Source: VXYL01 sp965208525
GTDB taxonomy: Bacteria > Pseudomonadota > Gammaproteobacteria > Pseudomonadales > Azotimanducaceae
Reading direction: 5' to 3'
Length of the DNA: 64,000 nucleotides
Assembly: GCA_965208525.1 (NCBI GenBank)
Contig: OZ242340.1
Span: 3,472,001 to 3,536,000, forward strand
The position numbers were made by a program, and so were the translations under genes. Below, piece by piece: positions 33,701-41,695 of this stretch. A model generated the notes under the pieces. It was not told the origin of the DNA and searched no databases. It worked only from the letters and a program-made list of their open reading frames with translations. Every line of letters begins with the position of its first letter. Position 1 is the first letter of the stretch.

Positions 33701-34186
33701 TTCATCCCGCCGGAGGAGGTGCCGGACCTGCATGTCGCCGAGGACGGCGCCTGGCTGATCGAGGACGAAGAACTGGTCAGGGGCGACGACGGCCACGGCG
33801 TCTTCACCGCGAGCGGCGTCACCACCTACACCATTCAGGACCTAATCGCCAAACACGGCCCCCGCGTGCCGTCCATGGCGGATGCCCAGTGGCACCACCG
33901 CGCGGCCCTCGTGCTCCTCGTCGACGACGATCACCCGGCGACCGAGGAACAGCTCGCAACGCTGGTCGAACACGCCGCCTACATGAGCCATCCCGGCAAC
34001 GACGACGACTACCTCCAGAACTTCCACGAAGCGACCGGCGGCCGCGGTTCGATCAGCTTCGACCTCGCCGGCACCGTGAAGGCCGAAGAGTCGCCGCCCG
34101 CGAACTTGCCGGCGTCCTTCGGTGTAGTGCCCCCGCCGCGCTTCACCTCCCTCGACGGACATTGCCGCACGTTGCACCAGCACTGA
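30797..34186 (+). CDS. exported FG-GAP / leucine-rich-repeat protein with HExxH metallopeptidase-like domain
   Basis: A protein of 1,129 residues. A basic-hydrophobic leader (RYTRLLPVPAFVLVSLAASA, to about 36) should export it. Residues about 44-316 hold at least five FG-GAP/VCBS-like calcium repeats of the type GDFNGDGRDDFLLRRDDG. Residues about 385-755 carry roughly 16 internalin-style 22-residue leucine-rich repeats (LxxLxxLxLxxNxIxDLxPL). The C-terminal 370 residues contain H898-E-L-Q-H902 in GPALHELQHAWSN, a zinc-peptidase motif. This may be an adhesin-protease. The GTG start at 30797 is uncertain; TTG 30842 fits the signal peptide better. Confidence 0.85.
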   Translation: MRSGKPNLRLGALRPLRYTRLLPVPAFVLVSLAASADFRLPDLDGDGHADVVLRHDDGTWRHFATGDVAVATERPAPIRFTRDTAWHPAAVGDFNGDGRDDFLLRRDDGRWGYYPMNGARVIAEGRGRAALTTRREWRPVGAGDLNGDGRDDVLLRHDDGRWLYYPMDGKHSIVAERGSANLPTDPAWRMAAVADFDGDARDDILLRHHKTGSWRVYRMQGHGVQLSYTPTLTKSSLWRAGAAGDFNGDGRTDMLLRHADGRWMWQSPTVADAGARVPLPVDWRWRFAGLGDLDGDGSDDVLIRHDDGAWRSFPMDPRASGSDSRSPALPADSAWSLPAPAVYIPDPPLRAAVENHLGKAPGERITRRELAGLTEFRAPQRAGIADLAGLRHASGLTRLFIDGNHVDDLMPLAGLTSLKELWAVTNRIEDLAPVVGLPNLERLWPSRNRVTDISPLVALGQLTRLNVSYNPIADASPLASLQGLRQLHIDDTGIADLRVLATLRGLRTLTVDDNQVTDISPLAQLRGLDYLSAENNRIDDIGTLAALHRLTRLHLDGNPLEDLGPLANLAILRELTLNGTRVTDLQPLANLNRLWRLHVSGTGISDLAGIENLRLGDLDLSQNRIADIAPLSDQTFLWRLDLRGNRIENLFPLVRMTRLQTLRLDRNRIRSVTHLKVLTRLTELGLAHNEIVDLVPLWDLLELVTLHLDHNRIVDVAPLARLVKLRRLNLAFNRIEDLSPLARNTGLGAGDTLDVRGNPLQLERADNAVVALRERGVEVQWDRARILGVHDNTVVLMSVDADIAAETAFSGMSFDTYASTFFTHFEDQFDYLLFFSNLDSIHDHEDAPYYGVYLSVMNDTAGLGINTFYRSDYGSAGRLRGVVHFPYNRALRNGPALHELQHAWSNFVVDTGWPSHWGFSSAHGQLGGFDMADFNDLGDGRYTAGSFGPFANGGNRPAYSPIELYYAGFIPPEEVPDLHVAEDGAWLIEDEELVRGDDGHGVFTASGVTTYTIQDLIAKHGPRVPSMADAQWHHRAALVLLVDDDHPATEEQLATLVEHAAYMSHPGNDDDYLQNFHEATGGRGSISFDLAGTVKAEESPPANLPASFGVVPPPRFTSLDGHCRTLHQH

Positions 34187-34333
34187 CAGACCCCGCGGTG
34201 TACGCCACGAGTCACGACGAAGATCGACCAAACACAGGCTGTCGTAACGCCATGTAACCCGACTTGAGGCTACCGACCGCAACATCCCTGCGCACGACCC
34301 GCCATTGCCGCCCAGTGTCGGCCCGGCTCGCTA

Positions 34334-35557
34334 CTAACCTTGCCGCCGAATGGCTCGATCTACCCAGATGCTCTCCGTGGCCGGGTTGTAGCGCGCATAG
34401 AAGGGGCGCGGCAGGGATTCGCAGAACTTCCGCATCCGAGCCTTTGCGTCCTGCAGCGATTCGGCGACGAAGTAAAGCGGCTGGTACTCCGTGACCGGAT
34501 AGGGCTGGTTCGCCGCCCGTCGCGGCGCCCAAGGCTCGAAGTTGGCAGAGGACCCTTCGCGACAGGCATGTTCCAGTTCCCCGACGCTCGACAGCAGACC
34601 CGCGCCGTACGCCTTGCGGGTCCCTCCCTCTCGCACGAGGCCAAACTCCACCGAATGCCAGTAGCATCGGGCGAGCCGCTCGATGTCCTCGTCACTCGCA
34701 CCCAGGCTCGCAAGCCCAATCTCCTGCGACAGATCCGCAAAAGCCGCATCCGCAAACATCGGCGCATGACCGATCAGTTCGTGGCACACATCCGGCTCGG
34801 GCGTGTAGAGGGGCTTGGAGCCGTGGCGGATGTACTGCGTCGAGAAGAACACCCGAAACGCGAGGCCGGCGAGGAAGTCCCGCGCGCCAAGCAGCCCAGC
34901 CACCGGCCGCAGCCGAAAGCCCGTGCGCGCCTCAAGAAACGTGCATACGTCGCGCCCTTGCGGAATGCCATCTCGATAGCCGCAATGCGCTTCCAACTCC
35001 GCAAGGGCTTGCCGATACTCCCGGCACGCATGGCTGCGACCAAGTTCCGAAAGCCGCTCGTGGACCTGCCGCCAAGTCGCGTGTTCAAGCGGCGTGTACG
35101 CAACTACCGGAAACTCGTCGCCATGCCTATGCCGGCGCGCCACCGCATCCACCGTCGCCCGACGGTCCCGATAGACCGGGTCCGCAAAGCCAGGGTGGTC
35201 CGCCTGCAAGTCCCCGCCAGCCTCCAGCGTGTTGTTCGCGATTCGGTCCAACTCGCTGCGATGCCGCGGAAACCAAGGCACATGCCGATGGTCGAGCACC
35301 ACAACGCCAACGGCTGCCTCGCGAAGCTCTGCCACCACCGCCCGCATGGCTGTGCCGGCACTGTCTCCCTCACAATCCACGTAGAAATCGAACGTTTGGC
35401 CCCGCCGAGGCCGCGACTCGATGTGAGTAAGTCCCACGCCATGGCGCGAAAACGGCGCAAGGGCCGCCTCCAACGCTCCCGGCCGGTCGCCGCGCAGTTC
35501 GATCAAGAGCGACGTGCGCGGCTCCGCTCGTTCGGGACTCTCGCGGTGACTCGACAT
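34334..35557 (-). CDS. phenylalanine-4-hydroxylase with N-terminal ACT domain
   Basis: A 407-residue non-haem iron, pterin-dependent aromatic amino acid hydroxylase that converts phenylalanine to tyrosine. Iron ligands are H259 and H264 in CHELIGHAP and E304 in YWHSVEFG. The first 85 residues form an ACT regulatory domain (SLLIELRGDRPGALEAAL, THIESRPRRG), the layout of animal enzymes. Typical bacterial PhhA is 260-300 residues with no ACT domain. Phenylalanine activation through the ACT domain is therefore possible. No pterin-4a-carbinolamine dehydratase gene is seen next to it. ATG 35557; GTG 35569 is an alternative. Confidence 0.92.
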   Translation of the reverse strand: MSSHRESPERAEPRTSLLIELRGDRPGALEAALAPFSRHGVGLTHIESRPRRGQTFDFYVDCEGDSAGTAMRAVVAELREAAVGVVVLDHRHVPWFPRHRSELDRIANNTLEAGGDLQADHPGFADPVYRDRRATVDAVARRHRHGDEFPVVAYTPLEHATWRQVHERLSELGRSHACREYRQALAELEAHCGYRDGIPQGRDVCTFLEARTGFRLRPVAGLLGARDFLAGLAFRVFFSTQYIRHGSKPLYTPEPDVCHELIGHAPMFADAAFADLSQEIGLASLGASDEDIERLARCYWHSVEFGLVREGGTRKAYGAGLLSSVGELEHACREGSSANFEPWAPRRAANQPYPVTEYQPLYFVAESLQDAKARMRKFCESLPRPFYARYNPATESIWVDRAIRRQG

Positions 35558-35686
35558 TCGCCAGTCCACGGCTCAACCTAGACCGGATTATTCATGAATA
35601 ATCCGCTGGCGGTTGGCGGCGCTTGGCGTTGCGCCCCTCCGCAACTCAAGGGCCAAAAACGTATCGCGCGCCGTGGGGTTCCAAGC

Positions 35687-36823
35687 ATGAAGATCACCTC
35701 CCTCAAGCACTTTCTCGCCCACCCAGGCAGCGGCAAGAACCTCTGCTTCGTTCGCATCGACACCGACGAAGGGCTCCACGGCTGGGGCGAGTGCTACACC
35801 CAATCGGATCGGGATTTGCAGGTGACCGCGCATCTCGATGCCGTCAGCCGCTACCTGATCGGCCGCGACCCGTCGCGCATCCGGGAGTTCACCCAAGCCG
35901 CATACGACGACTTCGCCGCCAGGCGCGGTGGGATGGACTACTACTGCGCGGTGAGCGGCATCGAGCAGGCGTTGTGGGACATCGCCGGCAAGGCCGCCGG
36001 AATGCCCGTGTACAAGCTGCTCGGCGGGCAGTGCCGGGACGCCATTCGCGTTTATGCCAATGGCTGGTCGGGCGGCGCCCGCTCGCCGGAGGAACTCGGC
36101 GAGAAGGCGTTGGCTGTGGTGGAACGAGGCTTCACGGCGCTCAAGTTCGATCCGGTTCCAGGGCCTTGGCGCACATTTGTCGACAAGGAGGTGGAACGGC
36201 GGGCAATCGAGAACGTCCTCGCCGTTCGCCGCGCTGTGGGTGACGACGTGGAGGTGCTGGTGGAGATGCACCGCCGCCTTGCCCCCATGCACGCGGTGCG
36301 CATCGCCCATGCCATCGAGGATGCTAGGCCCTTCTGGTTCGAGGAACCGGTGCTGGCCGAGAACATCGTCGCGCTCGCCCGCGCCAAGCGCGACATTCGC
36401 ATTCCCGTGGTGACGGGCGAAGCGCTCTACACGAAGTTCGATTTTCGCGAGGTGTTCGAGCAAGGTGCAGCGGACATCATCAACCCCGACGTGTGCAATG
36501 TCGGCGGCATCCTGGAACTCAAGGAGATCGCCGCGATGGCGGAGGCGTACTTCGTCGCCGTGTCGCCGCACAACTACAACAGCACCACGGTAGGTCTCGC
36601 CGCCACCCTGCACGCCTCGGCGGCGATGCCGAACTTCCTCATCACCGAGTACTTCGTCAATTTCGAGGCCATCGGCAAGGAGTGGGCAAGCCCCCACTGG
36701 GCGCTCGACAACGGCTACATCGAGCTCCCTACGGCGCCGGGCCTCGGCATCGAGTTGGACGAAGAGGCGCTGGCGGCGCATCCATACCGGCCCTTTCCCG
36801 AGCGGCAGCTCGGCGACCGTTAA
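35687..36823 (+). CDS. mandelate racemase / galactonate dehydratase-like enolase-superfamily enzyme
   Basis: A 378-residue acid-sugar dehydratase. Begins MKITSLKHFL; the capping domain is followed by the barrel with KFDPVPG. Metal ligands are in VLVEMHR, WFEEPV and VTGEALY, with the C-terminal general base in VSPHNYNS, an arrangement close to D-galactonate dehydratase. It should remove water from an aldonic acid to give a 2-keto-3-deoxy acid, although no kinase or aldolase partner is nearby. A longer in-frame start at 35594 has no homology. Substrate specificity is inferred. Confidence 0.85.
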   Translation: MKITSLKHFLAHPGSGKNLCFVRIDTDEGLHGWGECYTQSDRDLQVTAHLDAVSRYLIGRDPSRIREFTQAAYDDFAARRGGMDYYCAVSGIEQALWDIAGKAAGMPVYKLLGGQCRDAIRVYANGWSGGARSPEELGEKALAVVERGFTALKFDPVPGPWRTFVDKEVERRAIENVLAVRRAVGDDVEVLVEMHRRLAPMHAVRIAHAIEDARPFWFEEPVLAENIVALARAKRDIRIPVVTGEALYTKFDFREVFEQGAADIINPDVCNVGGILELKEIAAMAEAYFVAVSPHNYNSTTVGLAATLHASAAMPNFLITEYFVNFEAIGKEWASPHWALDNGYIELPTAPGLGIELDEEALAAHPYRPFPERQLGDR

Positions 36824-36848
36824 GGGCCGCCCACCGGTGCAATTTCTT

Positions 36849-36937
36849 GCGAGGGGAGGCCCCTCGCGCTCCCCCAAGCTGAAGGCTCCCTCTAGCGAGG
36901 GGAGGCCCCTCGCGCTCCCCCAAGCTGAAGGCTCCCT
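36849..36937. repeat. tandem 43-bp palindromic repeat, two units
   Basis: Two identical 43-bp units (36849-36891 and 36895-36937) separated by 3 bp. Each starts with the hairpin GCGAGGGG-AGG-CCCCTCGC and ends AAGCTGAAGGCTCCCT. The second reaches the last bases of queF. Confidence 0.85.
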
Positions 36938-37754
36938 ACTGGCGCAGCGCCCGATCCAAGCCAGCCGTCTCTTGGTGCAGCGACCGAAACGGGTTGATGT
37001 CGATGCCGCCACGGCGCAAGAAACGGCCCTGTACGGACAGCCGAGTCGGCTCGGCCACCTGTTGCAGGTCCACGAACACCCGTTCCACCGCATCCTCGTG
37101 GAAACCCGGCGAAAGGCGGTGGGAGACGAGGTAGGCGAGCACGCTTTCCCGTTTGAGCAGTCGGCCTTCGTAGTCGATGAGTATGGAGCCCCAGTCGGGT
37201 TGCCCCGTGATCGGGCAGACGGAGCGGTATAGATTGGTGTGGATGCAGTCGCTGCCGCAAGCGCCCGATGCCGTCAGGAGCCGAGGGTCGCGACGATACT
37301 TCGACAGCCTCGGGGTGAGCCCGTCAAGGCTCTCGCCGGCCAGCCGACCCACCTGCGGCAGTTCCCCCAGCCCCAAGAGTTCGACCCCGACTTCGCAGCC
37401 GACGACGCCACCGATGTCGCTCGACAGCAACGAACGCATTGCCGACGGCGTCTCCACCTGCGTTTGTGCAAACGAGCCCAAATAGAGCTTGAGGGATTTG
37501 CTTTCAACGATGTTCGATGAACTGCACGGCACCCGCAGCCGCACGACGGCAATGCGCGGCACTCCCTCCTGCCCTAGCCAGGAAAGCTCGTAGCAGTGCC
37601 AAACGTCCTCGCCCTGAAAGGGCAGGGACGCGCCAGGGCCAAGCCAAGCCGAGCGCCCCTCCGCCCGAGGAACGGGCCGCAGCAGCGACGCGTCGTACGC
37701 GTCGAGATAGCCCACCTCCCGACCAAGCGGCAGGTCATCGCCCGAGGGGTTCAC
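36936..37754 (-). CDS. queF: NADPH-dependent 7-cyano-7-deazaguanine reductase (long type)
   Basis: A 272-residue enzyme that reduces preQ0 to preQ1 in queuosine synthesis. QueF motifs are ESKSLKLYLGSFAQTQ, the catalytic cysteine in SVCPITGQPDWGS, LIDYEG, FHEDAVERVF and GGIDINPFRS. The length and two-domain layout match the YqcD/E. coli type (282 residues) rather than the short Bacillus type. The start is GTG at 37754. The gene lies 55 bp before tRNA-Gly on the other strand; a tandem repeat touches its stop. Confidence 0.93.
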   Translation of the reverse strand: MNPSGDDLPLGREVGYLDAYDASLLRPVPRAEGRSAWLGPGASLPFQGEDVWHCYELSWLGQEGVPRIAVVRLRVPCSSSNIVESKSLKLYLGSFAQTQVETPSAMRSLLSSDIGGVVGCEVGVELLGLGELPQVGRLAGESLDGLTPRLSKYRRDPRLLTASGACGSDCIHTNLYRSVCPITGQPDWGSILIDYEGRLLKRESVLAYLVSHRLSPGFHEDAVERVFVDLQQVAEPTRLSVQGRFLRRGGIDINPFRSLHQETAGLDRALRQ

Positions 37755-37809
37755 TTTCTCGCCATTTGGTGCAAAATGCCATCTCCGTGCCGCCTGCCGG
37801 CATGGGCGA

Positions 37810-37885
<76 letters not shown>

Positions 37886-38203
37886 ATCGCTCCTTTCGCC
37901 TCACGCCCAAACGAGACTAGCCCACATTCCGTAGGGGTGGTCGCCCGTCCCGCGCAGGCGATGTTCTTCACGCCAACACGAGCGAGAATTAGCCTCGCCC
38001 GTACGAGCGCGTACCTTGCAACGCACCAGCGCGTGACAAGGCGGGCCTTCGGAGGGAAGGCATCCTGCCTTCCCTGCGCGTCCTCTGGGCGCGCTGACGG
38101 CGACCTGCAATTAGGAAGCGCCTATCGGCGCTAGGGGCGCGCCCTTCGGGCGTTGGCAGGATGCCTTCCCTCCGAAGGCCCGTCCATCCCAAGTCCGACT
38201 TGC
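37886..38203. other. intergenic region after tRNA-Gly
   Basis: 318 bp with no supported gene. It holds a degenerate GGTCGCCC palindrome near 37934 and the second 134-bp repeat element (38046-38179). Confidence 0.6.
38046..38179. repeat. 134-bp inverted-repeat element, copy B
   Basis: Nearly identical to 2665-2798 over the full length, including both 20-bp inverted ends (CCTTCGGAGGGAAGGCATCC) and the central AAGCGCCTATCGGCGCTAGG hairpin. It has small indels in the second hairpin and near the right end. The two copies are 35 kb apart. Confidence 0.82.
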
Positions 38204-39430
38204 CTAGCGCGCACTGGCAACACCGCCCCCGTGCTGTGCCGCGGCCCCGAGCTGCCACAGCGACGACTTGAGGCCGAACACAATCGCCACCCCCGCCATG
38301 ATGGCAGATGCCAAAATCAACGCCGCACCGGGGCCAATCCAATCCACTAGATAGCCACAGCCCAACGCTCCAAGCGGCCCCGCGCCCATGAACGAGAACG
38401 AAAAGAAGGCCATCACCCTCCCGCGCTGCCCCTCTGGCGCCTCGACCTGCATGATCGTCCGCGACATGCTCATGGCCACGCCGCCACACGCACCCCACAG
38501 GAAGACGCAGGCGAGCAGCGTGCTGAAGCCAAGCCCCAACCCCGCCGCCGCCAAGAACACTCCCCCTACGCCGTGCGCCAACAGCAGTGCCCTGCCCTGC
38601 CGCTGCACGTCCTCGCCCCGCAACATGACGAGGATCGTCGTGATCAGGCCAAACCCGTTCACCGCCTGCACCAGCGCCAAATCCAGCGCGTCGCCGGCAT
38701 AGACCTCGCGCACGAGCAGCGGAATCGTGACGATGTAGGACCCCATGAAGCAAATGCCCATGGCGATGTTCTGTCCCGCCACGGCACGCATCGAAGGCGA
38801 CCGCCACACCGTGCGGAATCCCTCTGCCACCGACGCGACGAGGTCGCGCACGGCACCAGCTGGTACTCCTCTTTTCGGCACTTCGACATGGATGCGGCTG
38901 TACGCCAGCACCCCAACCGCAAGCGCTGTCGCCTGGAAGCCGAGGATCGCGACCGCCCCGACCACCTGCGCCAACCCCGCCAGCAGCGCGCCACAGGCCT
39001 GCACCGTGAACTGAATCAGGGTGGCCTTCACCACCGTGCGCTGCACCCGACCTTCCGCGACGTGGTTGAGCAGGCCATCCCGCGCCGGCGTCACGAACGC
39101 CAGCGCACAGCCCATGGCCAGTGCGTAGAGGATCATGGAATGGAAGTCGAGCCGCTCCGTCGCCAGCGCCACCATGAGCAATAGCACTGGCACGATGGCA
39201 AGCACGTGCGACACCATCGCAACCCGCTTGCCACCGAAGCGGTCCGCCACGCTGCCGCCGATCAGCATCAGGAGCATCGCCGGCGCCAACATCGCCATCT
39301 GCGCCAACCCGACGTTGCCCGGCGTCTCCCTGAGCACCATCGTCACGAGCCACGCAAACAGCACGCCCTGCAGCCCGTGGCAAACAAACCACGAGCCGGC
39401 ACCGATGTAGTAGTAGTGAACGGGCCTCAA
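38204..39430 (-). CDS. MFS transporter
   Basis: A 408-residue inner-membrane permease of the major facilitator superfamily, with about 12 hydrophobic segments. The signature loop GGSVADRFGGKR lies between helices 2 and 3 and GQRGRVMAFF is its counterpart in the second half, typical of drug or metabolite exporters of the enterobactin/DHA3 type. The apparent start is TTG at 39430, only 2 bp after the end of tRNA-Glu, so the message probably begins upstream of or inside the tRNA transcript. No ribosome site is clear. The substrate is unknown. Confidence 0.85.
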   Translation of the reverse strand: MRPVHYYYIGAGSWFVCHGLQGVLFAWLVTMVLRETPGNVGLAQMAMLAPAMLLMLIGGSVADRFGGKRVAMVSHVLAIVPVLLLMVALATERLDFHSMILYALAMGCALAFVTPARDGLLNHVAEGRVQRTVVKATLIQFTVQACGALLAGLAQVVGAVAILGFQATALAVGVLAYSRIHVEVPKRGVPAGAVRDLVASVAEGFRTVWRSPSMRAVAGQNIAMGICFMGSYIVTIPLLVREVYAGDALDLALVQAVNGFGLITTILVMLRGEDVQRQGRALLLAHGVGGVFLAAAGLGLGFSTLLACVFLWGACGGVAMSMSRTIMQVEAPEGQRGRVMAFFSFSFMGAGPLGALGCGYLVDWIGPGAALILASAIMAGVAIVFGLKSSLWQLGAAAQHGGGVASAR

Positions 39431-39432
39431 GC

Positions 39433-39508
39433 TGGCGTCCCCTAGGGGAGTCGAACCCCTGTTACTGGGATGAAAACCCAGTGTCCTAGGCCTCTAGACG
39501 AAGGGGAC
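39433..39508 (-). tRNA. tRNA-Glu (TTC)
   Basis: A 76-base cloverleaf on the minus strand. Acceptor GTCCCCT/AGGGGAC, discriminator G, encoded CCA. Anticodon stem CTGGG/CCCAG with loop TTTTCAT (anticodon TTC), T-arm CAGGG-GTTCGAC-TCCCCT. The MFS gene begins 2 bp downstream. The 291-bp stretch 39509-39799 beyond it has no supported feature. Confidence 0.97.
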
Positions 39509-39799
39509 CACAAGAAAAAGCGGCGCGCACTATACCAGAACCCACCGTGCGCGGGTCATGGGGAAGAATAGGCCTTCGAGATGGGGAGCGCCTTGCCCGT
39601 ACCGAGCGTTGGTGTTGACTCGACTTCGAGGCATTCTTGTTCCGAAATCAACGGGTTAAAGTACCTTGTCCATGTTTGGCATAGCACGCGCACCTTCCAA
39701 CGCGTTTTCTAAGTCGAGAGGTTGCCCACCCACTCCAGCCATCGAATCCGCGTTCAACGAGGTTGCCGAAAACGCCCTTCCCCCGAGATTCGACGGGAT

Positions 39800-40417
39800 T
39801 CAGCGATTCCACTCGCACGTCGCAGCTTGGCGTTCGCGCACCACGGCCTTCGTTCGCTCGTAGCGATCCTCAATGGCCCACTCCGCGAGCCAGTGGTTCA
39901 GGTATTCGAGGTCCATCTCCGGGTCCGTCGCGAGGATGGACTCGACGTCCGCGGCGTCCTTGCTGCGGTCGGCGATGAGCTTGTGGATGAGTACGTCCTC
40001 GATGGCCAGCACTCTGAGTTCCGTGCCGTCCTCACCAACGTGGACAACGGCTCGCTCGACCGCCCGTTCTTGGTACACCATGCCGACCGAGAGCACATCC
40101 ACGAGGCCATACTCGGGATGCCGCGCTCGCAGCATCCAGTCCCGGTTCCGCCGGTCGCTCAAGGCCCAGCCGGTGCGCTCGAGTGCGTCGGCGAGCGCAG
40201 CCAACGCGGAAGCACTGTCGAACGCGCCGAATCCCACCAGCAAATCGACGTCGCCCGTGGCACGCACGTCGTGGCGGTACACGTTCGCCGCCAACGCGCC
40301 AGCAAGTGCCCATGTGGCACCTTGGGCTTCCAGCAGAGTGCCGATGGTCCGCACTGCGGCCAACGGGCGTCCGCTTAGGGGTAAGGGGGAAGCTGGGCTG
40401 GAGGTCACTCGCCCCAC
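39800..40417 (-). CDS. nucleotidyltransferase-fold protein (AbiEii/MNT-like)
   Basis: A 205-residue protein with ALAGALAANVYR and then TGDVDLLVG, the G-x-x and D-x-D pattern of the minimal nucleotidyltransferase fold used by AbiEii-type toxins and antibiotic-modifying enzymes. The DVL-IHKLIADRSKDAADV stretch (about 148-165) also occurs in that group. The start region overlaps the stop of the small gene upstream (GTG at 40417, or 40408 as GTGA), so the two are co-translated. This resembles a toxin-antitoxin or nucleotide-modification pair; not proven. Confidence 0.7.
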   Translation of the reverse strand: MGRVTSSPASPLPLSGRPLAAVRTIGTLLEAQGATWALAGALAANVYRHDVRATGDVDLLVGFGAFDSASALAALADALERTGWALSDRRNRDWMLRARHPEYGLVDVLSVGMVYQERAVERAVVHVGEDGTELRVLAIEDVLIHKLIADRSKDAADVESILATDPEMDLEYLNHWLAEWAIEDRYERTKAVVRERQAATCEWNR

Positions 40418-40680
40418 TCGGCTTTCTTGCGCATCATCGCTTCGTGCACGAGCAAGTGCCCGTAGAGGTCAAGTTCCCGTTCCTTGTCGTGGTCGCGCCT
40501 TGGCGGGATGTCGCGATTGAGTTCTTCGACGCGCTCAAGCACTTGCACGAGCGTCATGCCATGCGACCTGCCGCGAGGTTCGGCCATCGCGGCACCGATT
40601 CGGCGCATGTAATCGCGGTCCTGTTGGGTGACAGTCCCGATGCGCCGTCGGTCGCGTGAAGGCTCTGTGTTGACCGCCAT
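40405..40680 (-). CDS. small partner of the nucleotidyltransferase
   Basis: A 91-residue charged, helical protein (MAVNTEPSRDRRRIG; LVQVLERVEELNRDIPPR; LLVHEAMMRKKAEWGE) with no recognised domain. It ends inside the start of the nucleotidyltransferase gene, so translation is coupled. Position and size suit an antitoxin or regulatory subunit, which is inference only. ATG 40680; an upstream in-frame start at 40698 is possible. Confidence 0.6.
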   Translation of the reverse strand: MAVNTEPSRDRRRIGTVTQQDRDYMRRIGAAMAEPRGRSHGMTLVQVLERVEELNRDIPPRRDHDKERELDLYGHLLVHEAMMRKKAEWGE

Positions 40681-40785
40681 GGTCAGTCCCGTTGCCAATC
40701 TGCTCTCGAATCATAGCCTCGACTCGGGACCCATCGCGACGGACGGAGGAGCCCACCCCGAAGCGGGACACGGGCGGGCGTTGAG

Positions 40786-41676
40786 TCAGCGTTCGGAGGC
40801 GGCCAATAGTACGGCGCCGACTTCGTTGGTGGCGAAGTGGCGGGCGGTGCGGCCGCTGCGGACCCCGCGGGCCAGGGCCCAGCGGATGGCGGCTTTGGCG
40901 CGGTCTTCGTTCCATTCCAGCGTTACTCCGCGTTCGGCGGCGATGCGTTCCAGCCAGTGGCGCGCGACGGCCAGGTATTCGTCCTGGCGGAAGGCGTGGA
41001 AGGAGAGCCAGAGGCCGAAGCGGTCGGAGAGGGAGATTTTCTCCTCCACAACCTCGGCTTCGTGGAGTTCGCCGCCAACATGGGTGGCGGCGGTGTTGTC
41101 GGTCATGTACTCAGGCAGCAGGTGGCGACGGTTGGAGGTGGCGTAGATGAGGGTGTTCTCGGCGGTGGCGAACACGGAGCCTTCGAGGGCGCTCTTCAAG
41201 GCCTTGTAGGAGGATTCGCCCGGCTCGAACGAGAGGTCGTCGCAGACGAGCAGGAAGCGGTAGGGCTCTTCATCCACGAGTTCGAGGATGGCGGCCAGGT
41301 CCACCAGGGACTCTTTGTCCACCTCGATGAGGCGCAAGCCCTCCCCTGCGTAGCGGTTCAGGAGCGCGTGCAGGAGGGAGGACTTGCCGGTGCCGCGGGC
41401 GCCCCACAGGAGCGCGTTGTTGGCCGGGTGACCGGCAAGGAACTGCTCCGTGTTGGCGACCAGGCGCGCCTTCTGATCGTCAATGCCGAGCAGGTCGCTT
41501 AGCGCTATGGGGTCCAGGTGACCGAACGGCACGAGACGGCCGCCAAAGATGCCGCTCATCCAGCGTGCCGCCCGGTGCTCGCGCCAGTCCAGGGCGCCGC
41601 GGGACGGCAGGATGGCGAGCAGCCTCGAGAGCAGTTCGCTGCCTTGCTGCGCGAGGTCGGTCTTGGACCCGCTCAT
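40786..41676 (-). CDS. DUF815 AAA+ ATPase
   Basis: A 296-residue P-loop ATPase. Walker A GARGTGKSS (92-100), Walker B FLLVCDDLSFE (about 143-152), sensor-like ATSNRRHLLPEYM and a C-terminal helical lid (ARHWLERIAAERGV). DUF815 proteins are widespread in proteobacteria; their function is not established. It is the last of four closely spaced minus-strand genes. Its own start at 41676 lies 19 bp after the preceding gene. Confidence 0.88.
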   Translation of the reverse strand: MSGSKTDLAQQGSELLSRLLAILPSRGALDWREHRAARWMSGIFGGRLVPFGHLDPIALSDLLGIDDQKARLVANTEQFLAGHPANNALLWGARGTGKSSLLHALLNRYAGEGLRLIEVDKESLVDLAAILELVDEEPYRFLLVCDDLSFEPGESSYKALKSALEGSVFATAENTLIYATSNRRHLLPEYMTDNTAATHVGGELHEAEVVEEKISLSDRFGLWLSFHAFRQDEYLAVARHWLERIAAERGVTLEWNEDRAKAAIRWALARGVRSGRTARHFATNEVGAVLLAASER

Positions 41677-41695
41677 GGGCGCCGATCCATCGCCT

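Noticed and set aside
36849..36937. possible CRISPR array
   Set aside because: Only two units with a 3-bp gap, no spacers and no cas genes nearby.
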